From Scatosoma sp045644545 (GTDB lineage: Bacteria; Bacillota; Clostridia; Christensenellales; Borkfalkiaceae): DNA of 64,000 nt. The stretch's first letter is position 1; each line of letters begins with the position of its first letter. Both the position numbers and the translations under genes were made by a program. The notes beneath the pieces were generated by a model that was not told the DNA's origin, made no database searches, and saw only the letters and a list, made by a program, of their open reading frames with translations. Shown in pieces: positions 42,347-54,153 of the stretch. The stretch spans positions 3,503 through 67,502 of the forward strand of contig JAZRHC010000017.1 of the NCBI GenBank assembly GCA_045644545.1. Reading direction: 5' to 3'.

Positions 42347-44380
42347 TCAGTCTTCCTTGCCAAGCGAGCCGGGCGTGATCGAGAAGGTGTTGGAAATACC
42401 GTCTCTCGAATATTCGTAGGGAAGCTTTGCAACCGATTCAAGGGAAGCCAAAGCCCCGTTCGCGTCTCTGCCGTGCATAGGGTTCGCGCCGGGCGCAAGC
42501 GGCGTACCGCCTCTTCTGCCGTCGGGCGTGTTACCCGTCTTTTTGCCGTAAACGACGTTCGACGTGATCGTGAGGATCGAGGTCGTGGGAACGCTTTCAC
42601 GATAAGTGTAGTGGCTCTTGACCTTCTTCATAAACGTCTTCAACAGCCATACTGCAAGCTCGTCCGCTCTGTCGTCGTTGTTGCCGTATTTGGGGAAGTC
42701 GCCTTCGATTCTGAAATCTACGACGATACCGTCCTCGTTGCGCACGGGGTATACTTTTGCGTATTTGATCGCAGACAAGGAGTCCGCCGCGCAGGAAAGA
42801 CCCGCGATACCCGTAGCGAAGAAGCGGCGAACGTTCGTGTCGTGCAAGGACATTTCGAGCGCTTCGTAGCTGTATTTGTCGTGCATATAGTGAATGAGGT
42901 TGAGCGTGTTCACGTAGAGGTCGGCAAGCCACGTCATCATATTGTCGAATTTTGCAACGACTTCGTTGAAATCAAGCGCGTCGTTGCTCGTGATCGCCGC
43001 GAATTCGGGGGATACCTGCATAGGCTTACCCGTCTTCTTGTCCTTCATAAGCTCGTCCTTACCGCCGTTGATAGCGTACAGCAAGCATTTTGCAAGGTTG
43101 GCTCTCGCGCCGAAGAATTGCATATCCTTACCCACTCTCATACAGCTTACGCAGCAAGCGATCGCGTAGTCGTCGCCCATTTCGGGACGCATAAGATCGT
43201 CGCTTTCGTATTGAATGGAAGAGGTACGAATGGAGATGTCCGCGCAGAATCTCTTGAATTCCTTGGGCAATCTCTTCGACCACAAAACCGTGAGGTTAGG
43301 TTCGGGAGCAGGACCGAGGTTGTCGAGCGTGTGCAGGATACGGAACGCCGTTTTGGTGACGAGGGTTCTGCCGTCTACGCCCATACCGCCGATCGCTTCG
43401 GTAACCCACGTGGGGTCGCCCGAGAACAATTCGTTATATTCCTTCGTTCTCATAAACTTCACGATACGAAGCTTCATAACGAAGTGGTCGATAAATTCCT
43501 GCGCTTCTTCTTCGGTGATCACGCCGTTTTTCAAGTCGCGTTCGATATAGATATCGAGGAAGGTCGTGTTTCTACCGATCGACATCGCCGCGCCGTTCTG
43601 ATCTTTGACCGCCGCAAGGTAGCCAAAATACAGCGCTTGAATCGCCTGTTGCGCGGTTTCTGCGGGCTTGGAAATATCGCAGCCGTAAATCGCCGCCATT
43701 TCTTTGAGCGCTTTAAGCGCCTTCACTTGATCGGCAATTTCTTCGCGGTTTCTTACCTTATCGGGCGTCATATCCCCGTTGATCGCAAGCTTGTCTTCTT
43801 CCTTCTTTTGAATGAGGTAGTCAACGCCGTAAAGCGCAACGCGGCGATAGTCGCCGATAATTCTGCCGCGGCCGTACGCGTCGGGAAGCCCCGTCAAAAT
43901 ATGCGCGGAGCGCGCCGCTCTCATTTCAGGCGTGTACGCGTCGAAAACGCCTTCGTTGTGGGTCTTTCTGTATTTGGTGAAGACTTCCTTAACCTGAGGA
44001 TCGATCTGATAGCCGTACATTTCCAACGCGCCTTCCGACATACGGATACCGCCGAAGGGCTGCAAGGAACGCTTGAAAGGCGCGTCCGTTTGAACGCCGA
44101 CGATCTTTTCGAGGTTCTTATCGAGATACCCCGCGCCGTGAGAGGTGAGCGTGGAAACGATTTTCGTATCCGCGTCTAAAACGCCGCCTGCTTCGCGTTC
44201 TTTCTTGGAAAGATCGCAAACGATCTCCCAAAGCTTTTTGGTTGCGTCCGTAGCGGGAGCAAGGAAGCTTGCGTCCCCTTCGTAGGGCGTGTAATTGTGT
44301 TGAATGAAGTCACGCACGTCGATTTCGTCGGCGCACCATTTTCCGGGAACGAATCCCTCCCAACCTTTGTATTGCATCAT
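42347..44380 (-). CDS. pflB: Pyruvate formate-lyase large protein lacking the glycyl-radical domain
   Basis: Converts pyruvate and CoA to acetyl-CoA and formate in anaerobes. The 677 residues match PflB from the start (GWEGFVPGKWCADEIDVRDF) to SLGKED, where a TGA stop precedes the missing glycyl-radical domain. The catalytic pair is Cys409-Cys410 in IACCVSCMRVGKDMQFFGAR, and the pyruvate-pocket segments are in place. The sum with the small protein (677 plus 77) equals a normal PflB. GGAG lies upstream of the ATGATG start. It follows pflA and a thioredoxin-like gene and has its own promoter. Confidence 0.93.
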   Translation of the reverse strand: MMQYKGWEGFVPGKWCADEIDVRDFIQHNYTPYEGDASFLAPATDATKKLWEIVCDLSKKEREAGGVLDADTKIVSTLTSHGAGYLDKNLEKIVGVQTDAPFKRSLQPFGGIRMSEGALEMYGYQIDPQVKEVFTKYRKTHNEGVFDAYTPEMRAARSAHILTGLPDAYGRGRIIGDYRRVALYGVDYLIQKKEEDKLAINGDMTPDKVRNREEIADQVKALKALKEMAAIYGCDISKPAETAQQAIQALYFGYLAAVKDQNGAAMSIGRNTTFLDIYIERDLKNGVITEEEAQEFIDHFVMKLRIVKFMRTKEYNELFSGDPTWVTEAIGGMGVDGRTLVTKTAFRILHTLDNLGPAPEPNLTVLWSKRLPKEFKRFCADISIRTSSIQYESDDLMRPEMGDDYAIACCVSCMRVGKDMQFFGARANLAKCLLYAINGGKDELMKDKKTGKPMQVSPEFAAITSNDALDFNEVVAKFDNMMTWLADLYVNTLNLIHYMHDKYSYEALEMSLHDTNVRRFFATGIAGLSCAADSLSAIKYAKVYPVRNEDGIVVDFRIEGDFPKYGNNDDRADELAVWLLKTFMKKVKSHYTYRESVPTTSILTITSNVVYGKKTGNTPDGRRGGTPLAPGANPMHGRDANGALASLESVAKLPYEYSRDGISNTFSITPGSLGKED

Positions 44381-44425
44381 AGTGTTACTCCTATAAATAA
44401 TTATTTATTAAACTTATTTCAAACC

Positions 44426-44459
44426 GTTTATTATATAAACGCTTTTTGACTATTTTAAC
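44426..44459 (-). promoter_or_regulatory. pflB promoter with palindrome over the -10
   Basis: TTAAAA (44454-44459) and TATAAT (44431-44436) on the minus strand are 17 bases apart. The dyad CGTTTAT-TAT-ATAAACG (44426-44442) covers the -10, a good position for a repressor. It does not match the Rex or FNR consensus that I know. Confidence 0.6.
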
Positions 44460-44471
44460 CCGAAAGCAAGG

Positions 44472-44780
44472 TTATTTTTGCTTTCTTTCCTCGATCTTGC
44501 TATCCAGCCAGAGTTCGAGAATCTCTTCGGGCTGATACCCCGCGCACCGAGCAAAAATTTCGCCGTCCTCCATCAAAAGGATCGTAGGCACTTTCGTAAC
44601 CTCCCATTCCTCCATCAGCTCGGTCGTGGAATAATCCGCTTCGATATGCACGAGCTTTACGTCGCTTCGTTGCTCGCAAAGCTCCTTTAAAATCGGCATC
44701 AGCGTTAAGCAGTTCGCGCAAGATTCCCCGCTGATCTCCACCACGCAAAGCCCTTTGAGTTGACTTTTATAATCTGCCAT
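44472..44780 (-). CDS. Thioredoxin-like protein in the pfl operon
   Basis: A 102-residue thioredoxin-fold protein. The active-site motif is CANC (Cys21, Cys24) in place of the usual CGPC, and the cis-proline region reads KVPTILLMEDGE. It begins one base after the pflA stop, so it is cotranscribed with the activase. It may maintain reduced cysteines in PFL or its activase, but that is an inference from position. Confidence 0.82.
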   Translation of the reverse strand: MADYKSQLKGLCVVEISGESCANCLTLMPILKELCEQRSDVKLVHIEADYSTTELMEEWEVTKVPTILLMEDGEIFARCAGYQPEEILELWLDSKIEERKQK

Positions 44781-44781
44781 A

Positions 44782-45507
44782 TTATTTACCCGTTAAAATT
44801 TTTTTCGCGTTCTCAACGCGTTCTTTCGTCGGCGGGGAAACGCCCTTTAAAGGATAGTCGTAGCCGAGCTTTTCATACTTGACCTCTCCCATCGTGTGAT
44901 AGGGCAAAACCTCTACCTTTTCCACCGTTTTTAAAGTGTCGATAAACGCTTTCAAACGCTTTAACGCCTCGTCGTCGTCCGTTAAGGTGGGCACGAGCAC
45001 GTGCCTGATCCATATTTTTTTGCCGTGATCGCTTAAAAATTTCGCGAACGCCAAGGTGTTTGCGTTGCTCTGCTTGGTCAGCGTTTTGTGCGCGGCTTCG
45101 TCGATATGCTTGATATCGAGAAGGAACAGATCGGCGTATTCGAGAAGCGTTTCGTTCTTTTTCACGCACTCGGGGTCGTTTTCCCGAAAGGTGATTCCCG
45201 AAGTATCCACGCAGGTGTGGATTCCTTGCGCTTTTAACAGCTTAAAAAGCTCCGTCACGAACTCGATTTGAAGGAGCGGTTCGCCCCCCGAAACGGTCGC
45301 GCCGCCCGTCTCCCCGAAATAATTCCGATAACGCAAGATCCTCGAAGCGACCTCTTCCGCCGTGTATTCCTGCCCGCCCGAAAGCCAAGTATCGGGATTG
45401 TGGCAGTATTGACAACGCATCGGACAGCCTTGCATAAAAGTTACGAAGCGAATACCGGGCCCGTCTACCGTACCGAAGGATTCAAAGGAATGAATTCGTC
45501 CCGTCAT
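44782..45507 (-). CDS. pflA: Pyruvate formate-lyase activating enzyme
   Basis: Radical-SAM enzyme that abstracts hydrogen from the PFL glycine. It is 241 residues. It begins GRIHSFESFGTVDGPGIRFV, and the 4Fe-4S motif CPMRCQYC (Cys28, Cys32, Cys35) fits CX3CX2C. The GGEPLLQ segment binds SAM. ATG at 45507 follows AGGAGG. Its substrate should be the 77-residue glycyl-radical protein encoded at the other end of the operon. Confidence 0.95.
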   Translation of the reverse strand: MTGRIHSFESFGTVDGPGIRFVTFMQGCPMRCQYCHNPDTWLSGGQEYTAEEVASRILRYRNYFGETGGATVSGGEPLLQIEFVTELFKLLKAQGIHTCVDTSGITFRENDPECVKKNETLLEYADLFLLDIKHIDEAAHKTLTKQSNANTLAFAKFLSDHGKKIWIRHVLVPTLTDDDEALKRLKAFIDTLKTVEKVEVLPYHTMGEVKYEKLGYDYPLKGVSPPTKERVENAKKILTGK

Positions 45508-45596
45508 TATTTTCGTCCTCCTATGTACCGCCCGCATACTCCAAAAAAGCGTACCCGCTTGTCCACGCGCGCCGCCCTCCTGTTTCTCACGATATT

Positions 45597-45625
45597 ATTA
45601 TACCAAATCGTTATAATTATGTCAA
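45597..45625 (-). promoter_or_regulatory. Promoter of the pflA operon
   Basis: TTGACA (45620-45625) and TATAAT (45597-45602) on the minus strand, exactly 17 bases apart, giving a leader of about 80 bases before pflA. No Rex-type site was recognised in the 250-base gap. Confidence 0.88.
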
Positions 45626-45724
45626 GCCTTTGGACTATATTTCTCGGAGAAGAATTTGCCTGTTTTTCCACCGGCTTTTTAGGCGATTTTTTTGCCTATC
45701 AATTAAACTTTTTTTAAGCAAAAC

Positions 45725-45753
45725 CCCCGCAATCCTTGCGGAATTGCGGGGGC
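45725..45753 (-). terminator. Terminator of rpoBC
   Basis: Nine-base arms CCCCCGCAA and TTGCGGGGG with an 11-base loop, followed on the minus strand by TTTTGCTT. It lies eight bases after the rpoC stop. Confidence 0.85.
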
Positions 45754-45760
45754 GCGGTTT

Positions 45761-49543
<3,783 letters not shown>

Positions 49544-49555
49544 AATATTCTCTCC

Positions 49556-52500
49556 TTACTCCTCGTCGTCAAAAAGGTCGCTTGCGTCCTTTTCGTCCTC
49601 GTCGTCCTCGTCGTCGAACAACTTGCCGAAATCGTCTTCCTCGTCGTCGTCAAACGCAACGCCGTCGTCGGAATCAGCCGTAAAGTCGTCCTCGTCGTCC
49701 TCTTCGAAGATAGACATTTCGCCGTCGAATTCGTCTTCGTCGTCGTCCTCTTCGTTGAAATCGATCTCCTCGAAGGATTCGTCGGACAGGTTGTCCTTGC
49801 GGCTCGCTTCGAGATCCGCCGATTCCTCTTCTTCCTCGAATTCGCGGATAATCAGCTCGTCGCCCGATTCCGTAAGCACCTTCACGTCAAGCGCCAAGGA
49901 CTGCAATTCCTTCAAAAGCACTTTGAACGCTTCGGGAATCCCCGGTTCGGAAATGTTCTCGCCGCGAACGATGGATTCGTAGGTCTTGACGCGCCCTACC
50001 ACGTCGTCCGATTTGACCGTCAAAATTTCCTGCAAGATATGCGCCGCGCCGTACGCTTCGAGCGCCCAAACTTCCATTTCCCCGAAACGCTGACCGCCGA
50101 ACTGCGCTTTACCGCCGAGGGGCTGCTGCGTAACGAGCGAATAAGGACCGATCGCACGGGCGTGGATCTTATCGTCTACGAGGTGGATAAGTTTAATCAT
50201 ATACTGAACGCCGATCGTAACGCGGTTTTCAAACGGCTCGCCCGTTCTTCCGTCGAATACTTGGAACTTACCGTCAACGTTTCCGTCGGGATTCAGAAGG
50301 TTGTTTTCTTTAAAGAGCTGTTCGAGATCCTTCTCGTTCGCGCCGTCGAATACGGGGGTCGCGATCTTCCAGCCGAGCTGCTTACAAACGTAGCCCAAAT
50401 GCACTTCGAGCACCTGCCCGATATTCATACGCGAAGGAACGCCGAGGGGATTGAGCAAGATTTGGAGCGGCGTACCGTCGGCAAGGAACGGCATATCCGC
50501 TTGCGAAAGCACGCGGGAGATAACGCCCTTATTACCGTGACGACCCGCCATCTTGTCGCCGACCTGAATCTTACGCTTTTGCGCGATATACACGCGAACG
50601 AGCTTGTTTACGCCCGGTTCGAGTTCGTCTTTGTTTTCTCTCGTGAACACCTTCACGTCCACGACCACGCCGCCTTCGCCGTGAGGTACTTTCAAGGAAG
50701 TATCTCTCACTTCTCTCGATTTGTCGCCGAAGATAGCGCGAAGCAGTCTTTCTTCGGGCGTGAGCTCCGCTTCGCCCTTAGGCGAAACTTTACCGACGAG
50801 GATATCCCCGCTCTGTACTTCCGCGCCGATACGGATAATACCGTCCTCGTCGAGGTCTTTGAGCGCGTCGTCGCCCACGTTGGGGATATCGCGCGTGATT
50901 TCTTCGGGCCCGAGCTTGGTATCTCTCGCTTCCGTTTCGTGTTCTTCGATATGAATGGAAGTGAACACGTCGTCCTGCACGAGCTTTTCGCTGAGCAAGA
51001 TAGCGTCTTCGTAGTTGTAGCCTTCCCATTCCATATACCCGATAAGAATGTTCTTACCGAGCGCGAGCTCGCCGTTGTTGGTCGAAGGACCGTCGGCGAT
51101 AATCTCGCCCTTTGCCACTCTGTCGCCCGTCGTTACGATAGGCTTTTGGTTGAGCGAAGTACCCGCGTTGGAGCGTTCGAACTTCTTCAAGGGATATTCG
51201 CGGATGGTGCCGTCGTCCTCTTTGATCTTGATCAAATTCGACGCACAGCCTACCACCACGCCCGCTTCCTTCGCGATCACGGTAACGCCCGAATATTTCG
51301 CGATAGCGCCTTCGATACCCGTCGCCACGATCGCGGATTCCGTCTTTAAAAGAGGAACTGCCTGACGTTGCATATTCGAGCCCATCAAGGCACGGTTGGT
51401 ATCGTCGTTTTCAAGGAAAGGAATCAGCGCGGTAGCCACCGAAACGAGCTGCTTGGGCGAAACGTCCATATAGTCCATCTTTTCGCGGGGCATCTCCGTG
51501 ATGTCGTCGCGATAACGGCAGCCTACGCGCTCGTTCACGAACCGACCCTCTTCGTCGAGGGGCTCGTTCGCCTGCGCTACGATATATTTATCTTCTTCGT
51601 CCGCGGTCAAATAGTCCACGTGATTGGTGACTACGCCCGCCTCCTTGTCCACTCTTCTATACGGGCTCATAATAAAGCCGTATTCGTTTACCTTCGCAAA
51701 CGTCGCGAGCGAGGAGATAAGACCGATATTTTGACCTTCGGGCGTTTCAATAGGACACATACGCCCGTAGTGCGTGTGGTGAATGTCGCGGACTTCGAAG
51801 GTCGCGCGGTCGCGGTTCAAGCCCCCGGGGCCGAGCGCGGAAAGTTTACGCTTATGCGTAAGCTCTGCGATCGGGTTGGTCTGGTCCATAAACTGCGAAA
51901 GCTGGGACGAGCCGAAGAATTCGCGAATGACCGCCGATACGGGACGGATATTGATCAAAGCGGACGGCGTGATTTCCATCGGGTCTTGCGTTGCCATTCT
52001 CTCTTTGATAAGTCTTTCGAGTCTTGCAATACCCACGCGGAGTTGATTTTGGAGTAGTTCGCCCACCGAACGCACGCGGCGGTTGCCGAGGTGGTCGATA
52101 TTGTCGATCGTGCCGATACCGTAACGAAGATCGAGGTTGCTCGAAATGGAAGCTACGATATCGTCTACCGTTACGTGCTTATGGCAGAGCTTTTCGATCA
52201 AAGGACGCATTTCCTTTTTCTGCTCTTGGGTAGGCACGGGGTTTTCGCTTGCGAGAACTTCGTGGAAAAGCTTACAAGCCGCCACGAACTTACGGCGGTT
52301 ATCTCTTCTCTTCTCGCGGTTTTTCTTTTCTTCGGGCTTCTCGTCGGGCTCTTCCGCTTTTTCGTGCGTATAGTAAAGCGCGTCGATATCGTCGGTGTAT
52401 TTTTCCGCTACTTCCTCTATCGAAAGCGCCGCACATTCCTCTGCGATTGCCTTCGAGAAGCGGTAGTTGGGATAATGAATGGTGGGAAGCAAGCCGAAAT

Positions 52501-53590
52501 CCTTTGCTCTCGCCTGCACGGGAATATCCGAAATCGCCGCGAAATCCACGGTGTTGTTCGCGATAATCTTATGGCGCATTTCCCCGTTTTCGGGATCGTT
52601 TACGAGCACGAACACCTCGTTTACGCCCGCGTTTTGAATCTCTTTCGCCTTAACCTCGGAAATAACTTCCCCCGCTTCCGCTATAATTTCGCCCGTTTCG
52701 GGATTAACGATAGCGTCCGCGACCTTGCAGCCGGGCAAACGGTACGCAAGGTTGAGCTTCTTATTATATTTATATCTGCCCACCTTCGTGATGTCGTAGC
52801 GGCGGGAATCGAAGAACAGATTGAAAAGGTGCGCCCTTACGGAATCTTCCGTAGGCGCTTCGCCGGGACGAAGTCTGCGATACAGCTCGTACAGCCCGTC
52901 CGATTCGCTCTTCGCGGTGTCTTTTGCAAGGGTCGCCGCAATGATTTTATCGTCGGGGAAAAGCTCCTCGATCGCTCTGTTCGAGCCGAAGCCGAGGGCG
53001 CGCAAAAGCACCGTGATGCACAGCTTTTTCTTTCTGTCCACGCGGACGTACAAAGCGTCCTGCGCGTCCTGTTCGAGTTCGAGCCAAGCGCCGCGGTTGG
53101 GCATAACGGTCGTCGCGAATATTTCCTTACCCGTCTTATCCTTCGTGGAGGCGTTGTACACGCCGGGCGAACGGACGAGCTGGGAAACGATAACGCGTTC
53201 CGCGCCGTTGATGATGAAAGCGCCGTTTTCGGTCATAAGCGGGAGATCGCCCATAAACACTTCCTGATCGACGACTTCGTTCTTCACCTTGTTTACAAGG
53301 CGGACCTTCACGCGCAAGGGAAGCGCGTACGTAGCGTCGCGGGTACGGCATTCTTTTTCGTCGTACTTAGGTTTAGCGCCAAATCTGTGCTCTAAAAAGT
53401 AGAGCTCAAAGTGGTCGGAGTAGTCGGTAATCGGAGAAAAGTCCTCGAATACTTCGCTGATGCCCTCCCGAATGAAAGCCTGATAGCTTTCCTTCTGGAT
53501 CTCAACGAGGTCGGGAATGTCGATTACTTCGTTGATCTTACCGAATTTTCTTCGTTCGGTTTTGCCATACTTCTGAATAGGTAAATCCAT
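49556..53590 (-). CDS. rpoB: RNA polymerase beta subunit with long acidic tail
   Basis: A 1344-residue subunit. The rifampicin-pocket region FFGSSQLSQFMDQTNP...HKRKLSALGPGG is intact with wild-type Asp, His and Ser at the usual resistance positions. The core ends with the DELIIREFEEEEE segment, after which about 95 residues follow, of which about 55 are Asp or Glu. Bacillus RpoB also ends in an acidic stretch, but a shorter one. ATG at 53590 has AAGGAG. No rplJL genes are upstream; the gene begins from its own long leader. Confidence 0.97.
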   Translation of the reverse strand: MDLPIQKYGKTERRKFGKINEVIDIPDLVEIQKESYQAFIREGISEVFEDFSPITDYSDHFELYFLEHRFGAKPKYDEKECRTRDATYALPLRVKVRLVNKVKNEVVDQEVFMGDLPLMTENGAFIINGAERVIVSQLVRSPGVYNASTKDKTGKEIFATTVMPNRGAWLELEQDAQDALYVRVDRKKKLCITVLLRALGFGSNRAIEELFPDDKIIAATLAKDTAKSESDGLYELYRRLRPGEAPTEDSVRAHLFNLFFDSRRYDITKVGRYKYNKKLNLAYRLPGCKVADAIVNPETGEIIAEAGEVISEVKAKEIQNAGVNEVFVLVNDPENGEMRHKIIANNTVDFAAISDIPVQARAKDFGLLPTIHYPNYRFSKAIAEECAALSIEEVAEKYTDDIDALYYTHEKAEEPDEKPEEKKNREKRRDNRRKFVAACKLFHEVLASENPVPTQEQKKEMRPLIEKLCHKHVTVDDIVASISSNLDLRYGIGTIDNIDHLGNRRVRSVGELLQNQLRVGIARLERLIKERMATQDPMEITPSALINIRPVSAVIREFFGSSQLSQFMDQTNPIAELTHKRKLSALGPGGLNRDRATFEVRDIHHTHYGRMCPIETPEGQNIGLISSLATFAKVNEYGFIMSPYRRVDKEAGVVTNHVDYLTADEEDKYIVAQANEPLDEEGRFVNERVGCRYRDDITEMPREKMDYMDVSPKQLVSVATALIPFLENDDTNRALMGSNMQRQAVPLLKTESAIVATGIEGAIAKYSGVTVIAKEAGVVVGCASNLIKIKEDDGTIREYPLKKFERSNAGTSLNQKPIVTTGDRVAKGEIIADGPSTNNGELALGKNILIGYMEWEGYNYEDAILLSEKLVQDDVFTSIHIEEHETEARDTKLGPEEITRDIPNVGDDALKDLDEDGIIRIGAEVQSGDILVGKVSPKGEAELTPEERLLRAIFGDKSREVRDTSLKVPHGEGGVVVDVKVFTRENKDELEPGVNKLVRVYIAQKRKIQVGDKMAGRHGNKGVISRVLSQADMPFLADGTPLQILLNPLGVPSRMNIGQVLEVHLGYVCKQLGWKIATPVFDGANEKDLEQLFKENNLLNPDGNVDGKFQVFDGRTGEPFENRVTIGVQYMIKLIHLVDDKIHARAIGPYSLVTQQPLGGKAQFGGQRFGEMEVWALEAYGAAHILQEILTVKSDDVVGRVKTYESIVRGENISEPGIPEAFKVLLKELQSLALDVKVLTESGDELIIREFEEEEESADLEASRKDNLSDESFEEIDFNEEDDDEDEFDGEMSIFEEDDEDDFTADSDDGVAFDDDEEDDFGKLFDDEDDEDEKDASDLFDDEE

Positions 53591-53818
53591 TTTCGTCTGA
53601 ATTGCTCCTTACTTATATTTTAGCGACCTACCGAGTATATCTTTTCATCGATAAAAATCGAATTTTTCTTCTTACTTTTAAAACTTCCGCTCATTCGCTT
53701 TACTTTTCCCCTTTTTTTATATATAATATAGAGGAAATCACGGCTTCGCTCCGCTTTCTTTTTCCGCCTTTTTCGGCGGGTTAGCGGCACTACGCCATAA
53801 TAAAGCATAATGATACAT
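53591..53818 (-). other. Long 5' leader of rpoBC
   Basis: About 228 bases separate the predicted transcription start from the rpoB ATG. The leader contains a hairpin CCGCC/GGCGG (about 53764-53779) and AT-rich sequence. A small open frame of 24 codons (53620-53694) with weak ribosome signal is present but not convincing. The remainder of the gap up to rqcP (53854-53910) shows only T-rich sequence. Confidence 0.5.
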
Positions 53819-53824
53819 TATCTT

Positions 53825-53853
53825 ATTATAAAGCAAGAAAGAAAAGATGTCAA
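53825..53853 (-). promoter_or_regulatory. rpoBC promoter
   Basis: TTGACA (53848-53853) and TATAAT (53825-53830) on the minus strand, 17 bases apart: a perfect consensus. Confidence 0.9.
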
Positions 53854-53910
53854 GCGTTTTTTCGCGCTGTTTTTCTTTTTTTAAAAAATTTTCTTATTTG
53901 GGAAAAAATT

Positions 53911-54153
53911 ATGAGAATCGACAAATTTTTAAAGGTATCGAGAATTTTAAAACGCCGCACCGTAGCGCAGGAAGCCTGCGGCGAGGATAAAGTTTTGCTG
54001 AACGGCAAACCCGCCAAGCCCGCCTCGAAGATCAAAATCGGCGACGAGGTGGAGATCCTCTATTCCTCGGGCACGCTCAAATTCCGCGTTTTAAATATCA
54101 AAGAAACCGTCAAAAAAGAAGAGGCGGCTTCCCTTTACGAGGTGATCAGATGA
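53911..54153 (+). CDS. rqcP: RqcP-type S4 RNA-binding protein
   Basis: An 80-residue S4-domain protein. The fold runs RIDKFLKVSRILKRRTVAQE followed by VLLNGKPAKPASKIKIGDEV, the arrangement of RqcP (formerly YabO), which helps RqcH add alanine tails to stalled nascent chains on 50S subunits. An HslR-like heat-shock role is the alternative for this fold. The ribosome site is weak. Its end overlaps the ispDF start by four bases. Confidence 0.85.
   Translation: MRIDKFLKVSRILKRRTVAQEACGEDKVLLNGKPAKPASKIKIGDEVEILYSSGTLKFRVLNIKETVKKEEAASLYEVIR

Noticed and set aside
42473..44179. A 568-codon plus-strand open frame over pflB
   Set aside because: Antisense shadow of the PFL large gene; no ribosome site or recognisable domain.
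45508..45760. Rex or FNR operator upstream of pflA
   Set aside because: No sequence close to the known consensus; ATTATA...TATAAT symmetry is due to the promoter itself.
50039..53395. Long plus-strand open frames over rpoB
   Set aside because: Shadows of rpoB for the same reason.
53620..53808. A 62-codon basic open frame in the rpoBC leader
   Set aside because: It begins in the promoter-proximal region, has no good ribosome site and no similarity that I recognise; a 24-codon inner version is equally weak.
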